This document shows positions 34,737-42,572 of a DNA stretch of 64,000 nt, in pieces (the stretch's first letter is position 1; each line of letters starts with the position of its first letter). A program made the position numbers and the translations under genes. Below the pieces are notes generated by a model that was given only the letters and a program-made list of their open reading frames with translations, did no database searches and was not told where the DNA came from. The stretch comes from UBA11591 sp040220895 (GTDB lineage: Bacteria; Bacteroidota; Bacteroidia; Flavobacteriales_E; Vicingaceae): assembly GCA_040220895.1 (NCBI GenBank), contig JAVJVY010000004.1:62001-126000 (forward strand), in the 5' to 3' direction.

Positions 34737-36065
34737 TTGGAATCGCAAGGTATAATAGGCCGTTTAACATCTTCTGCATTAGGGGAGTTTATTCTTGCAA
34801 TCTCAATTCATGGGCTAACATTTACGTTGCTCTATATGGCATTATCCTTTTTTGGAGTGATCGACAATTTTCCCATGCCTGAACTACTCAAGCATTGGGA
34901 CGCAAACTGGTATTCCTCTATCGCTTTTGGCGGATATAATTATATTCCCGGCGATTATTCAAATGTTGTATTTTTTCCTTTGTTTCCCTATCTGTGGCGG
35001 TATAGCTTTATAGGGCCTTTAGGAATTAGTCTGCTGAATGGCCTGTTCACCCTCACTGGCTTGTTTTTCATACAAAAAACCATCAAGTTCAGCTTCGTCG
35101 AATTGCTTCTTTTTTTGTCCATTCCCAGTCTTTTCTTTTGCTACGTTCCTTTTTCCGAAGGGCTATTTTTCTTATGTGGTTCGCTGATTGTCTATGGCTT
35201 GAAGAACAACTTTAGAATAGCCCTTTTGGGAGTCTGCTTGGCTTGTTTAACGCGTTCTTCATCCTTTGTTTTCATTCCTGCATTCATTATTCTCTTTGTG
35301 CTCAATTTCCGGGGTTCTTCAGTGCGAGAAGAGCTAAAGAAACTCGCTTTGCTGATGAGTGTAGCACTTGCCGCTACCTTTATGGCTCAATTACTCATCT
35401 TTTTCGAAACTGGCGAATTCTTCGCAATGTTCAAGGTTCAGGAAATATGGAATAGAACATTGTCTGTTCCCCAATTGCCTTTTACCACCTGGGGCGGCGC
35501 TAAATTATTATGGCTTGACGGCTTGGCGCTGCTGGTTGGTGTTATGACCACACTACTCTTGATTGTCTTTTTATTCCGAAAGTTTATGCAAACCAGTAAG
35601 ACGGTACCCTCCCATTACCTTTTTTCAGTGGCCTATTTGTGCCTTGTCTCAATCGTTGCCATTCTATTTTCGGGATTAGATGACACGGGGGTTACCACTT
35701 TAATGAGTTTGAATCGCTATGTCTTCGCAACCCCATTTTTCACGGTTTTACTCGCACATAATTACAGACACCAAGGGCTCACTAAAAAATCTGTTCGCCT
35801 TTTTTTCGTTTCTGCGATTATCGCCCTATTCTTGTTAGGGATTTGTGGTGAAATTCCTTATTTGTATGTTTATTTCAGCTATTATTTTTCCCTAATAACT
35901 AGTTCCCTATTATACTTCTTATTGATGCTTTCATACGCAAGTCTCTACCTTCTCTTTCAACATAAAATGCTGCGGTCTTTTATTTTCTCTGGCCTCTACC
36001 TTATTAATCTTTTGTTGCAGATCATTCTTTTCACCAATTATCTCTCGGGTAACTGGGTCGGGTAA
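34737..36065 (+). CDS. Polytopic membrane protein, PIG-V-like mannosyltransferase (GT-C)
   Basis: 442 residues and about ten membrane helices. The first loop has LLKHWDANWYSSIAFGGYNY near 48-67 followed by VVFFPLFPYLWR, the pattern of the PIG-V/GPI-mannosyltransferase-2-like family, in which the Asp of WDANWY is the likely catalytic residue. Bacterial members transfer a sugar from a lipid-phosphate donor on the outer face of the membrane. The acceptor is unknown. The TTG start is the first in the frame that keeps the N-terminal helix; no ATG precedes the helix. It stands alone between porZ and a tRNA gene. Confidence 0.72.
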   Translation: MESQGIIGRLTSSALGEFILAISIHGLTFTLLYMALSFFGVIDNFPMPELLKHWDANWYSSIAFGGYNYIPGDYSNVVFFPLFPYLWRYSFIGPLGISLLNGLFTLTGLFFIQKTIKFSFVELLLFLSIPSLFFCYVPFSEGLFFLCGSLIVYGLKNNFRIALLGVCLACLTRSSSFVFIPAFIILFVLNFRGSSVREELKKLALLMSVALAATFMAQLLIFFETGEFFAMFKVQEIWNRTLSVPQLPFTTWGGAKLLWLDGLALLVGVMTTLLLIVFLFRKFMQTSKTVPSHYLFSVAYLCLVSIVAILFSGLDDTGVTTLMSLNRYVFATPFFTVLLAHNYRHQGLTKKSVRLFFVSAIIALFLLGICGEIPYLYVYFSYYFSLITSSLLYFLLMLSYASLYLLFQHKMLRSFIFSGLYLINLLLQIILFTNYLSGNWVG

Positions 36066-36145
36066 GCCTTTAAAATTTCGTTCCCTGCTAATAATGCACA
36101 GAAAAATGGAATTGTTAATTCTCTTTCCTATTTTCGCTGCTTTGC

Positions 36146-36219
36146 GGCCCCGTAGTTCAACTGGATAGAATATCAGATTTCGGCTCTGAGGGTTGGGGGT
36201 TCGACTCCCTCCGGGGTCA
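36146..36219 (+). tRNA. tRNA-Arg (anticodon UCG)
   Basis: A 74-nt cloverleaf. The acceptor stem pairs GGCCCCG (36146-36152) with CGGGGTC (36212-36218). The anticodon stem is TCAGA/TCTGA with loop TTTCGGC, giving TCG at 36180-36182. The T arm has GGGGG, TTCGACT and CCCTC. The discriminator base is A and the CCA end is not encoded. It reads CGN arginine codons, chiefly CGA. Confidence 0.95.
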
Positions 36220-36226
36220 CTATGGT

Positions 36227-36270
36227 AAAGGGTAAGTGAAGGGTTTGTGTACACTTCGTTTACCCTTTTT
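36227..36270 (+). terminator. Terminator downstream of tRNA-Arg
   Basis: AAAGGGTAA (36227-36235) pairs with TTACCCTTT (36260-36268), followed by a continued T run. It begins 8 bp after the tRNA and fits an intrinsic terminator; it may also serve the converging crt operon. Confidence 0.65.
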
Positions 36271-36323
36271 CATTTTCAGAACCTGATCGACGCTGCGTTG
36301 CTACAGTCTCTTGGTGTGCTGAA

Positions 36324-36773
36324 TTAATCTTCCCTAAAATACTTGAGTGGCACAACTAACATACCGAAACACTGGCCGTCATGCCTATCTAATTTCTTGT
36401 GGTGCACCTTATGCGCTTTACGTATGGCACGGAAATAAAAATTATCGTTCCTTCTAAACCACTTAATGCGTTGGTGAATTAGAACGTCGTGCACCAAAAA
36501 GTAACATAAGCCATAGGCGGCGATGCCAAAGCCCACTGCCAATAATATGGGTAAGCCCAAATAAGAACCCAGGAAAATAAAAATGGAACTGGGTGTGGCA
36601 AAGATCAAAAAGAACGAGTCATTCTTTTCAAAAGGTCCTTTGTTGTCGCGCGTATGGTGATCCCTATGCAACTTCCATAAAAAGCCATGCATAACGTGCT
36701 TGTGCGTAAACCAAGCTACAAACTCCATGAAGCTGAAAGTCACCAAAAAAACAAGGATGGGTAGCGTGCTCAT
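36324..36773 (-). CDS. crtZ: Beta-carotene 3-hydroxylase CrtZ (fatty acid hydroxylase superfamily)
   Basis: 149 residues with four membrane segments and the His-box motifs of the di-iron hydroxylase family: HKHVMH near 24-29, HRDHH near 36-40, HDVLIH near 94-99 and HKVHHK near 115-120. CrtZ adds 3-hydroxyl groups to beta-ionone rings of carotenoids. The length is standard. It is the last gene of the crt run, 9 bp after a small exported-type protein gene and near crtB. No lycopene cyclase gene lies in the window, so ring formation must be encoded elsewhere. Confidence 0.9.
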   Translation of the reverse strand: MSTLPILVFLVTFSFMEFVAWFTHKHVMHGFLWKLHRDHHTRDNKGPFEKNDSFFLIFATPSSIFIFLGSYLGLPILLAVGFGIAAYGLCYFLVHDVLIHQRIKWFRRNDNFYFRAIRKAHKVHHKKLDRHDGQCFGMLVVPLKYFRED

Positions 36774-36782
36774 GTTAAAAAA

Positions 36783-37286
36783 TCAACCCGCAAGGTGCTC
36801 ACATAGGCTGGATCGCTGATCCAACGTGAGACTCTTGCTCTCAATCAGATTTGCTACAAAGGTAGCTTTCCATTTTTTGTCAAACAAGCCTTTATCCAAT
36901 GCCTCCATCAATACGGCCAGGTCATTGTCTATGTCAGATCTATACCCCAAAAAAGACGGGGTGTTTAGTTGTAATAAAAGGCGAACGTACCTGAGCTCGG
37001 GGTTTGCTGGATCAAGTTTGATGGCTTTTTCCACCATGCCCTTTCCTTGCTGAAAAAATTCATATTTGGTGAAGGGGAAATAGGTATACTGAGCCATCAT
37101 GGCCTTACTCAGTCCCTTGTAAGCATCCGTTACACCATTATCGGGGAAGGCATTGTTTTCGAGAAAAAAACTGAGCTTTTCTTCAGATTTCATGCTATTG
37201 TGAAACGCCAGCCTGACATCTTCCATGGGCTCATGATCTGAAGACATGAAGAAAACATTTATTAGAATTGCAAAAAGCAGGGTCAT
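36783..37286 (-). CDS. Hypothetical TPR-like protein inside the crt operon
   Basis: 167 residues with a hydrophobic leader (1-15, MTLLFAILINVFF) that may be a signal or anchor. The body is helical, and AIKLDPANPELRYVRLLLQLN near 90-110 (key residues AIKLDP and NPELR) is a tetratricopeptide-like helix pair. No catalytic motif is visible. It sits 4 bp after crtB and 9 bp before crtZ, so it is co-transcribed with carotenoid genes. A scaffold holding pigment enzymes at the membrane would fit a TPR protein, but nothing in the sequence proves it. Confidence 0.65.
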   Translation of the reverse strand: MTLLFAILINVFFMSSDHEPMEDVRLAFHNSMKSEEKLSFFLENNAFPDNGVTDAYKGLSKAMMAQYTYFPFTKYEFFQQGKGMVEKAIKLDPANPELRYVRLLLQLNTPSFLGYRSDIDNDLAVLMEALDKGLFDKKWKATFVANLIESKSLTLDQRSSLCEHLAG

Positions 37287-37290
37287 GGTC

Positions 37291-38130
37291 TTAAAGCAGG
37301 TTCATTTTTACATTCACGTACGATTTTGCCAACAGGCCAAGTTTGGTGGGGTTGCTCACGCGTATCCTTGTTTCTAAAATTCGGTGAGACTCAGTCTTTT
37401 CCAATTTCTTCAATAGCTGGCGGTAATAAATGTATGCGGTGTAAACCCCAAATCGGCTGCTTTGTGGCAAGCGAATAATTCCGCTGTAGGCTTCTTTGAA
37501 ATCTTCACTTATTTCTTCGATAATGGCTTGCTTGGTCGGGGAATCCATGGCGCGCAGATCGACATTCGGAAAATAGCTCCTGTTCAGGAGCTCTGAATCA
37601 TCCTTCAGATCGCGCAAGAAATTTACTTTCTGAAAAGCTGAGCCCAGTTTCATGGCGCTGTACTTTAACTCCTCATAAAGCTCTTGGTTTCCGCTGACAA
37701 AAACCTTTAAACACATCAGTCCTACAACATCAGCAGAGCCATAAATGTACTGTTCATATTCAGCCCGTGACTCATAATTTTTCTTCTCGATGTCCATTTT
37801 CATGCTGGACATAAAAGAATCGATCAGGTGCCTGTCTATCTCGTATTCCTTGACCGTAATTTGAAAAGAATGAAGTATAGGGTTTAAGCTTATTCCCATT
37901 TGGAGCGCCTCGTTCAAATCATTTTCGAATTTGTCGAGCAAGTAGGCCTTGTCGGAATGATGAAACGTATCGACAATTTCATCTGCAAAGCGCACAAAAC
38001 CATAAATACTGTGAATAGCCCCTCTGATCGATGGCGACAGCATGTTAACTGCCGTAGAAAAAGAGGTGCTGTAAGTTGAGGTCACCGACTTACTGCATGT
38101 TAAGGAAACCTTATCAAATAACTGCAACAT
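37291..38130 (-). CDS. crtB: Phytoene synthase CrtB (squalene/phytoene synthase family)
   Basis: 279 residues. The two Asp-rich prenyl diphosphate motifs are visible: VRFADEIVDTF near 45-55 (DxxxD) and NFLRDLKDDSELLNRSYFP near 165-183. They bind magnesium and two geranylgeranyl diphosphates, which are condensed to phytoene. The start lies 17 bp inside the crtI gene, implying tight coupling. Standard family length; the alternative of squalene synthase is unlikely next to crtI and crtZ. Confidence 0.93.
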   Translation of the reverse strand: MLQLFDKVSLTCSKSVTSTYSTSFSTAVNMLSPSIRGAIHSIYGFVRFADEIVDTFHHSDKAYLLDKFENDLNEALQMGISLNPILHSFQITVKEYEIDRHLIDSFMSSMKMDIEKKNYESRAEYEQYIYGSADVVGLMCLKVFVSGNQELYEELKYSAMKLGSAFQKVNFLRDLKDDSELLNRSYFPNVDLRAMDSPTKQAIIEEISEDFKEAYSGIIRLPQSSRFGVYTAYIYYRQLLKKLEKTESHRILETRIRVSNPTKLGLLAKSYVNVKMNLL

Positions 38131-39601
38131 GAGCGTTTGATTTAGCGTAGTGTTTAACTATTTGTTCTGCGGCGATTTTGCCGGAGATTAATGCCGGAGG
38201 TACACCTGGACCCGGCACCGTCAACTGGCCGGTGAAGAACAGGTTGTGAACCTTTTTGCTTCTAATTTTTGGTCGCAAAAAAGCTGTCTGGAGCAAGGTG
38301 TTAGCCATTCCATAGGCATTACCCTTGTAAGAATTGTAATCCTTTTTAAAATCTGATACACAGTATGATTTTTGAAACAGAATCTCGTCTCGAACTTTTT
38401 GTCCGGTGAGTTGTTCAAATCGATCCATGATCATGTTAAAATACTTGGTTCTCAGCTCTTCACTGTCTGTTAAGTCAGGTGCAAGGGGTATTAGAAAAAA
38501 AGCACACTCTTTGCCCGAAGGGGCAACCGTTGCGTCGGTCACCGAGGGGAAGCTGGTGTAGAAGAGTGGGTCTTTAGGCCATGAGGGAATGTCATAAATC
38601 TCCTTGGCGTGGGCATCAAAATCTTTGTCAAAAAACAAAGTGTGGTGCCTAAGGTTCTCTAATTTCTTGTTAAAGCCGACATAAAAAAGAAGGGCCGATG
38701 GCGCAAATGTCTTACCTGACCAATATTTGGGAGAATACATTCGCCATTTTCCGTCAAGAAGGCTTTCGGTGTGATAATAATCCGCACCGCTCAACACAAT
38801 ATCAGAAGGTACTAGCTCTCCGTTAACGATCAACCCGGCAGTTTTACCGTTAACTACTGGTATGTTGTCGACACTGGCCATGGTGTGGAATTTTACACCC
38901 AATTCTTTGCCCAGATCAACCATGGCTTCCACCACTTTGAACATGCCTCCTTGCGGGTACCAAGTGCCAAGAGCCAGATCGGCGTGATTCATAAAATTGT
39001 AGAAAGCCGGGGTATCTGAAGGCTTGGCGCCAAGAAAAAGGACCGGAAACTCAAGGATTTTTCGAAGTTTTTCACTCTTAAAACGCTTGTGAACCTCGTG
39101 TTGAACGCTAGAGAAAAACTGATTAATTTTTGATATCGTCTTTGGGGTAACCAGTTCCATGGGCGAAATGCCGGGTTTGTATACCAGCTCTTTAATGGCC
39201 ACATTATAGTTCTGTCTGGCGTCTTCTAAAAATTCTCTCAATTTTGTTGAACTTCCTTTTTCTTCCTGATCGAAAATGTCATATAGTTTGTTCAGTGAAG
39301 AAGGAATCTCTATTGCCGAGCCATCATCAAAATAAACTTTGTAGGCAGGGTCGAGGCGATCTAGTTTATAATAATCCGCGGGTGCTTTATCAAAATCCTC
39401 GAAAAAGCGCTCGAAAACATCGGGCATCCAATACCAACTTGGGCCCATGTCGAAACGAAAGCCTTCGTGTTCATACACCCTGGCCCTTCCTCCAAGAGAA
39501 GCGTTTTTTTCGTACACGTCAATGTCGTAGCCCTCCTTAGCGAGGTAACAAGCTGCGGCAAGCGAGGAAAAGCCCGACCCTATGATGCTGATCTTTATCA
39601 T
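38114..39601 (-). CDS. crtI: Phytoene desaturase CrtI
   Basis: 495 residues. The N-terminal FAD fold is IIGSGFSSLAAACYLAKEG near 5-23 with VYEKN and LGGRARV following. The C-terminal FAD contact TVPGPGVPPALISGKIAAEQ lies near 455-474. CrtI removes hydrogens stepwise from phytoene to give lycopene. ATG at 39601 is preceded directly by a TTAACAA/TTGTTTAA motif that also occurs in the promoter of the neighbouring regulator gene, 49 bp upstream. It is the first biosynthetic gene of the run. Confidence 0.95.
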   Translation of the reverse strand: MIKISIIGSGFSSLAAACYLAKEGYDIDVYEKNASLGGRARVYEHEGFRFDMGPSWYWMPDVFERFFEDFDKAPADYYKLDRLDPAYKVYFDDGSAIEIPSSLNKLYDIFDQEEKGSSTKLREFLEDARQNYNVAIKELVYKPGISPMELVTPKTISKINQFFSSVQHEVHKRFKSEKLRKILEFPVLFLGAKPSDTPAFYNFMNHADLALGTWYPQGGMFKVVEAMVDLGKELGVKFHTMASVDNIPVVNGKTAGLIVNGELVPSDIVLSGADYYHTESLLDGKWRMYSPKYWSGKTFAPSALLFYVGFNKKLENLRHHTLFFDKDFDAHAKEIYDIPSWPKDPLFYTSFPSVTDATVAPSGKECAFFLIPLAPDLTDSEELRTKYFNMIMDRFEQLTGQKVRDEILFQKSYCVSDFKKDYNSYKGNAYGMANTLLQTAFLRPKIRSKKVHNLFFTGQLTVPGPGVPPALISGKIAAEQIVKHYAKSNAHVAVI

Positions 39602-39633
39602 TTGTTTAACAATATTAATGTTTTCTTAAACAA
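39602..39633 (-). promoter_or_regulatory. Candidate operator of the crtI-crtB-crtZ operon
   Basis: The 49-bp gap between the regulator gene and crtI holds an 11-bp palindrome TTGTTTAACAA (39602-39612) and a TTAAACAA (39626-39633). On the coding strand, TAATATTG (one mismatch to TAnnTTTG) lies between them. The same half-sites overlap the regulator's own promoter. Binding by the CarH-like protein is inferred only. Confidence 0.45.
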
Positions 39634-39650
39634 TTTGCAGGCAAATGGTC

Positions 39651-40562
39651 TTACAATTTGTCAATAAGCTTTTCGATGCCCTCAAATTTTGAGATACGCT
39701 GCACGCTTTTCGGTACAGTGATTTCGGTGGTATTTCGACCCAGAATCCAAAGCTGATCGTTATTATCTGCTAAGAATTCAGAATAAAAGTCTTCGAGGTA
39801 TTTAACCACATCTTCCTTCCAGGGCTGGACGGTAAAGTAACTTATATAATACACTTCATCATAAACCTGTCGGATTGGCTTAAGACTCGACATGGGCACA
39901 CTTTGTCCTAAAAATATGGAGTGGTATCCTTTAAGGGCGAGTTCATAATGAATGTATAGTAATCCAAATTCATGAATCTCATTTTCTGGCAGGTAGAGGG
40001 CAAAAACCTTTTTTTCGGTTGTTGATTTCGCTTGCTGAACGCGTTCAATATTTATGTGCAGTTTCTGCATTATGAGATGGGAAATAAAATGCTCATGTGC
40101 AGGGGTAATGCTGTGTGATTGCCAGTCCAGTCCAAGTTTGTGCAGCAGTGGAACAAATACATCCAGAAAGACCCTTCTGAACGATGTTTCGGCCGTCATG
40201 CGGTTGTAGATAAATTCGAATTGTGCCTGATCAAAGTTAAGCATCGCTAGAATTAAAGAGCCAACGTATTGATCTTCACCGCGTCCGACAGAAATCTCCT
40301 CCCTTACGGTATTTTGAAGCTCGTCGTTATTCAATTTGGCAATCTTTGAGATCTTCATGCCTCTATTGTAAAGGGCCGTCACATTGAGTAACTTCTGAAG
40401 GTCTTGCAGGTCGTAGTGCCGGATGTTGGTCTCTGTTCTTTCAGGATTGAGGATGGTATACCTTTTTTCCCAAATTCGAATTGTATGGGCCTGAATCCCC
40501 GAGAGGTTTTCAAGGTCTTTGATGGTGAAGCTATTCGCTACTTTGTTTAATTCTGAAAACAT
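39651..40562 (-). CDS. MerR-family regulator with B12-binding domain (CarH/LitR-like photoreceptor)
   Basis: 303 residues from ATG 40562; an in-frame TTG at 40574 lies within the likely promoter and was not used. An N-terminal MerR helix-turn-helix (about 11-80, FTIKDLENLSGI, IRIWEKRY) is followed by a cobalamin-binding module. The helical part has the W-x9-EH motif (Trp147, Glu157, His158) and the Rossmann part starts with E-x-H-x-x-G (Glu195, His197, Gly200), whose His is the lower-axial cobalt ligand in CarH. Those residues are what adenosylcobalamin-based light sensing needs. Related proteins repress carotenoid genes in the dark. Directly upstream of crtI, it very likely controls this pigment operon by light. 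Confidence 0.85.
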   Translation of the reverse strand: MFSELNKVANSFTIKDLENLSGIQAHTIRIWEKRYTILNPERTETNIRHYDLQDLQKLLNVTALYNRGMKISKIAKLNNDELQNTVREEISVGRGEDQYVGSLILAMLNFDQAQFEFIYNRMTAETSFRRVFLDVFVPLLHKLGLDWQSHSITPAHEHFISHLIMQKLHINIERVQQAKSTTEKKVFALYLPENEIHEFGLLYIHYELALKGYHSIFLGQSVPMSSLKPIRQVYDEVYYISYFTVQPWKEDVVKYLEDFYSEFLADNNDQLWILGRNTTEITVPKSVQRISKFEGIEKLIDKL

Positions 40563-40571
40563 AATATTAAA

Positions 40572-40604
40572 CAAAAGTAGAAAAAAGGATTAACAATTCA
40601 CAAA
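40572..40604 (-). promoter_or_regulatory. Bacteroidota-type promoter of the CarH-like gene with operator in the spacer
   Basis: On the minus strand TTTG (40601-40604), a 21-bp spacer and TACTTTTG (40572-40579) match the -33/-7 consensus TTTG / TAnnTTTG. The spacer contains TTGTTAA (40590-40596), and TTGTTTAA overlaps the -7 element (40567-40574). The ATG at 40562 is only about 10 bp downstream, so the leader is very short. This layout suggests self-repression. Confidence 0.6.
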
Positions 40605-40643
40605 GGAAGAGAACTTTTTCTTCTGCCTAAACTTAATTGTTAA
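40590..40643. repeat. 9-bp inverted repeat upstream of the CarH-like gene
   Basis: TTAACAATT at 40590-40598 and AATTGTTAA at 40635-40643 are exact inverted copies, 36 bp apart. One arm lies between the promoter elements. They could be two operator sites for a dimer or tetramer. Confidence 0.55.
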
Positions 40644-40668
40644 ACCTCATACAATCCGTAAGGCTCAA

Positions 40669-40684
40669 AGTTCCACGTGGAACT
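40669..40684. other. parS-like site (AGTTCCACGTGGAACT)
   Basis: A perfect 16-bp palindrome centred on CACGTG. It differs from the ParB recognition consensus TGTTNCACGTGNAACA only at the outer positions. It overlaps the last bases of mnmG (TAG at 40683-40685). A second, closer match flanks the other end of the gene. Confidence 0.7.
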
Positions 40685-42554
40685 AACGCCCCAAGTGAAC
40701 CATAAGAACCGAAATGTCTGCGGGCGAAACCCCGCTGATTCTCGACGCCTGGCCTAAGGTGGTGGGCCTAACTTTCATTAGCTTTTGTCTGGACTCCATG
40801 GATAATGATTTAATCCTATCATAATCCAATGAAGCGTCTATTTGGACGGCCTCAAGCCTATTCATCTTATCTACGAGCTCTTTTTCCCTCAGGATGTAGC
40901 CTTCATATTTAATTTCTATTTCTGCCTGTTCTACGGACTCATTCTCCAGACCCATTAGTGCCTGGGATAATTTATTATGTGACGCTTGTAAATCTTTTAT
41001 GCTGAGCTGTGGCCTGAGCACCAAGCTGGACAGTTTTACCTTCTGCTTTATCGGGCTTGACTCCTTTGAAATCAATAGCGGATTAATTTCCTCTGGGCTT
41101 ATGCTTGATTTATCCATGAAGGCTCGAAGACTTCGCTTTTCATTTCCTTTACGCTCCAAATTTCGCATGCGATCTTCATTGGCAAGACCCAATTCATATG
41201 ATAATGGCGTTAAACGCTCGTCAGCGTTATCCTGCCTTAGCAATATGCGAAATTCTGCCCTAGAAGTGAACATGCGATAAGGCTCGTCTGTTCCCTTGGT
41301 TATTAAGTCATCAATTAAAACGCCAATATATGCTTGTTCTCGTCCTAGCACCAAAGGCCCTTTTTCCTCACAATTTAAATGAGCATTAATTCCGGCCATT
41401 AAGCCCTGGCCGGCGGCTTCTTCGTAACCCGTTGTTCCATTGATCTGGCCTGCAAAGAACAAATTCTTCAATATCTTGGTTTCTAAGGAATGATTTAATT
41501 GAGTAGGTGGAAAGTAATCGTATTCAATTGCGTATCCCGGCCTGAAGAACTTTACGTTCTCGAAGCCCACAACCTTCTTCAGTGCGTTGTATTGAACAGA
41601 TTCCGGAAGAGAAGTGCTAAAACCGTTCACATAAACCTCTACAGTATTCCAGCCTTCGGGTTCCACGAAGATCTGATGCCGGTCACGATCAGCAAAACGA
41701 TTTATCTTTTCTTCAACCGATGGACAATATCGAGGGCCTATTCCTTTAATTCTGTCATTGAACATAGGAGAGCGATCAAAGCCATCTCTTAAGATTTCGT
41801 GCACTGCTGGATTAGTGTAAGTAATGTGACAACTTCTTTGATTCTCTAGATTCCTTTTCCCGTTCAAAAAAGAAAAGCGCCCTGGATGTTCATCACCGAG
41901 CTGTTCTTCCATTTTAGAATAATCCAAGCTTCTTCCGTCAACTCTAGGAGGTGTTCCGGTTTTCATTCTCCCGGCCTCAAAGCCATAACTAACCAGGTCT
42001 TCTGTTAATCCCAGCGCAGCCTTTTCGCCAGTTCTTCCTCCACCAAAGGATTTTTCTCCAATATGAATCTGGCCATTTAAAAAGGTCCCACTGGTCAATA
42101 TGACCGTTTTCGCTCGTATTTCAATTCCAAGTGAGGTGCGAACGCCCGTCACCTTGTGCCCCTCCACAATAATTGAAGTAACCATTTCCTGCCAAAAATC
42201 CACTTTTGGTGTCTCCTCTAACATCTTTCTCCATTCCAGAGCGAACATAACGCGATCATTTTGTGATCTCGGACTCCACATGGCCGGGCCCTTGCTTCTG
42301 TTCAACATTCTAAACTGAATGGCCGATTTATCAGATACAATTCCAGAATAGCCGCCCATGGCATCTATTTCTCGAACAATTTGCCCCTTCGCTATTCCGC
42401 CCATCGCCGGATTGCAACTCATTTGCGCAATCGTTCCCATGTTCATGGTAATCAGCAATACGCTAGAACCCAAGTTTGCTGCAGCCGCGGCCGCCTCGGA
42501 TCCAGCATGGCCCGCCCCAACGACAATCACATCATAAGATCTATCTTTAAACAT
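40683..42554 (-). CDS. mnmG: tRNA uridine-5-carboxymethylaminomethyl modification enzyme MnmG (GidA)
   Basis: 623 residues. The FAD-binding GAGHAGSEAA motif is near 13-22, and the family signatures GMKTGTPPR-like RMKTGTPPRVDGRS near 196, GYAIEYDYFPP near 345 and YEEAAGQGLMAGINA near 373 are intact. A helical C-terminal domain for MnmE and tRNA contact ends the protein. With MnmE it modifies the wobble uridine of several tRNAs. The gene is bracketed precisely by two parS-like palindromes, which fits its usual position near the chromosome origin. Standard length. Confidence 0.97.
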   Translation of the reverse strand: MFKDRSYDVIVVGAGHAGSEAAAAAANLGSSVLLITMNMGTIAQMSCNPAMGGIAKGQIVREIDAMGGYSGIVSDKSAIQFRMLNRSKGPAMWSPRSQNDRVMFALEWRKMLEETPKVDFWQEMVTSIIVEGHKVTGVRTSLGIEIRAKTVILTSGTFLNGQIHIGEKSFGGGRTGEKAALGLTEDLVSYGFEAGRMKTGTPPRVDGRSLDYSKMEEQLGDEHPGRFSFLNGKRNLENQRSCHITYTNPAVHEILRDGFDRSPMFNDRIKGIGPRYCPSVEEKINRFADRDRHQIFVEPEGWNTVEVYVNGFSTSLPESVQYNALKKVVGFENVKFFRPGYAIEYDYFPPTQLNHSLETKILKNLFFAGQINGTTGYEEAAGQGLMAGINAHLNCEEKGPLVLGREQAYIGVLIDDLITKGTDEPYRMFTSRAEFRILLRQDNADERLTPLSYELGLANEDRMRNLERKGNEKRSLRAFMDKSSISPEEINPLLISKESSPIKQKVKLSSLVLRPQLSIKDLQASHNKLSQALMGLENESVEQAEIEIKYEGYILREKELVDKMNRLEAVQIDASLDYDRIKSLSMESRQKLMKVRPTTLGQASRISGVSPADISVLMVHLGR

Positions 42555-42556
42555 AT

Positions 42557-42572
42557 TGTTCCACGTGAAACA
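42557..42572. other. parS site (TGTTCCACGTGAAACA)
   Basis: This 16-mer fits TGTTNCACGTGNAACA at every position and differs from the classic TGTTTCACGTGAAACA at one base. It fills almost exactly the 18-bp gap between ybeY and mnmG, so no coding constraint explains it. It should bind ParB and mark the origin-proximal region. Confidence 0.85.

Noticed and set aside
40563..40668. Possible oriC next to mnmG
   Set aside because: No DnaA box (TTATCCACA or its complement) was seen here or in the 52713-53098 gap; the AT-rich repeats fit operators better.
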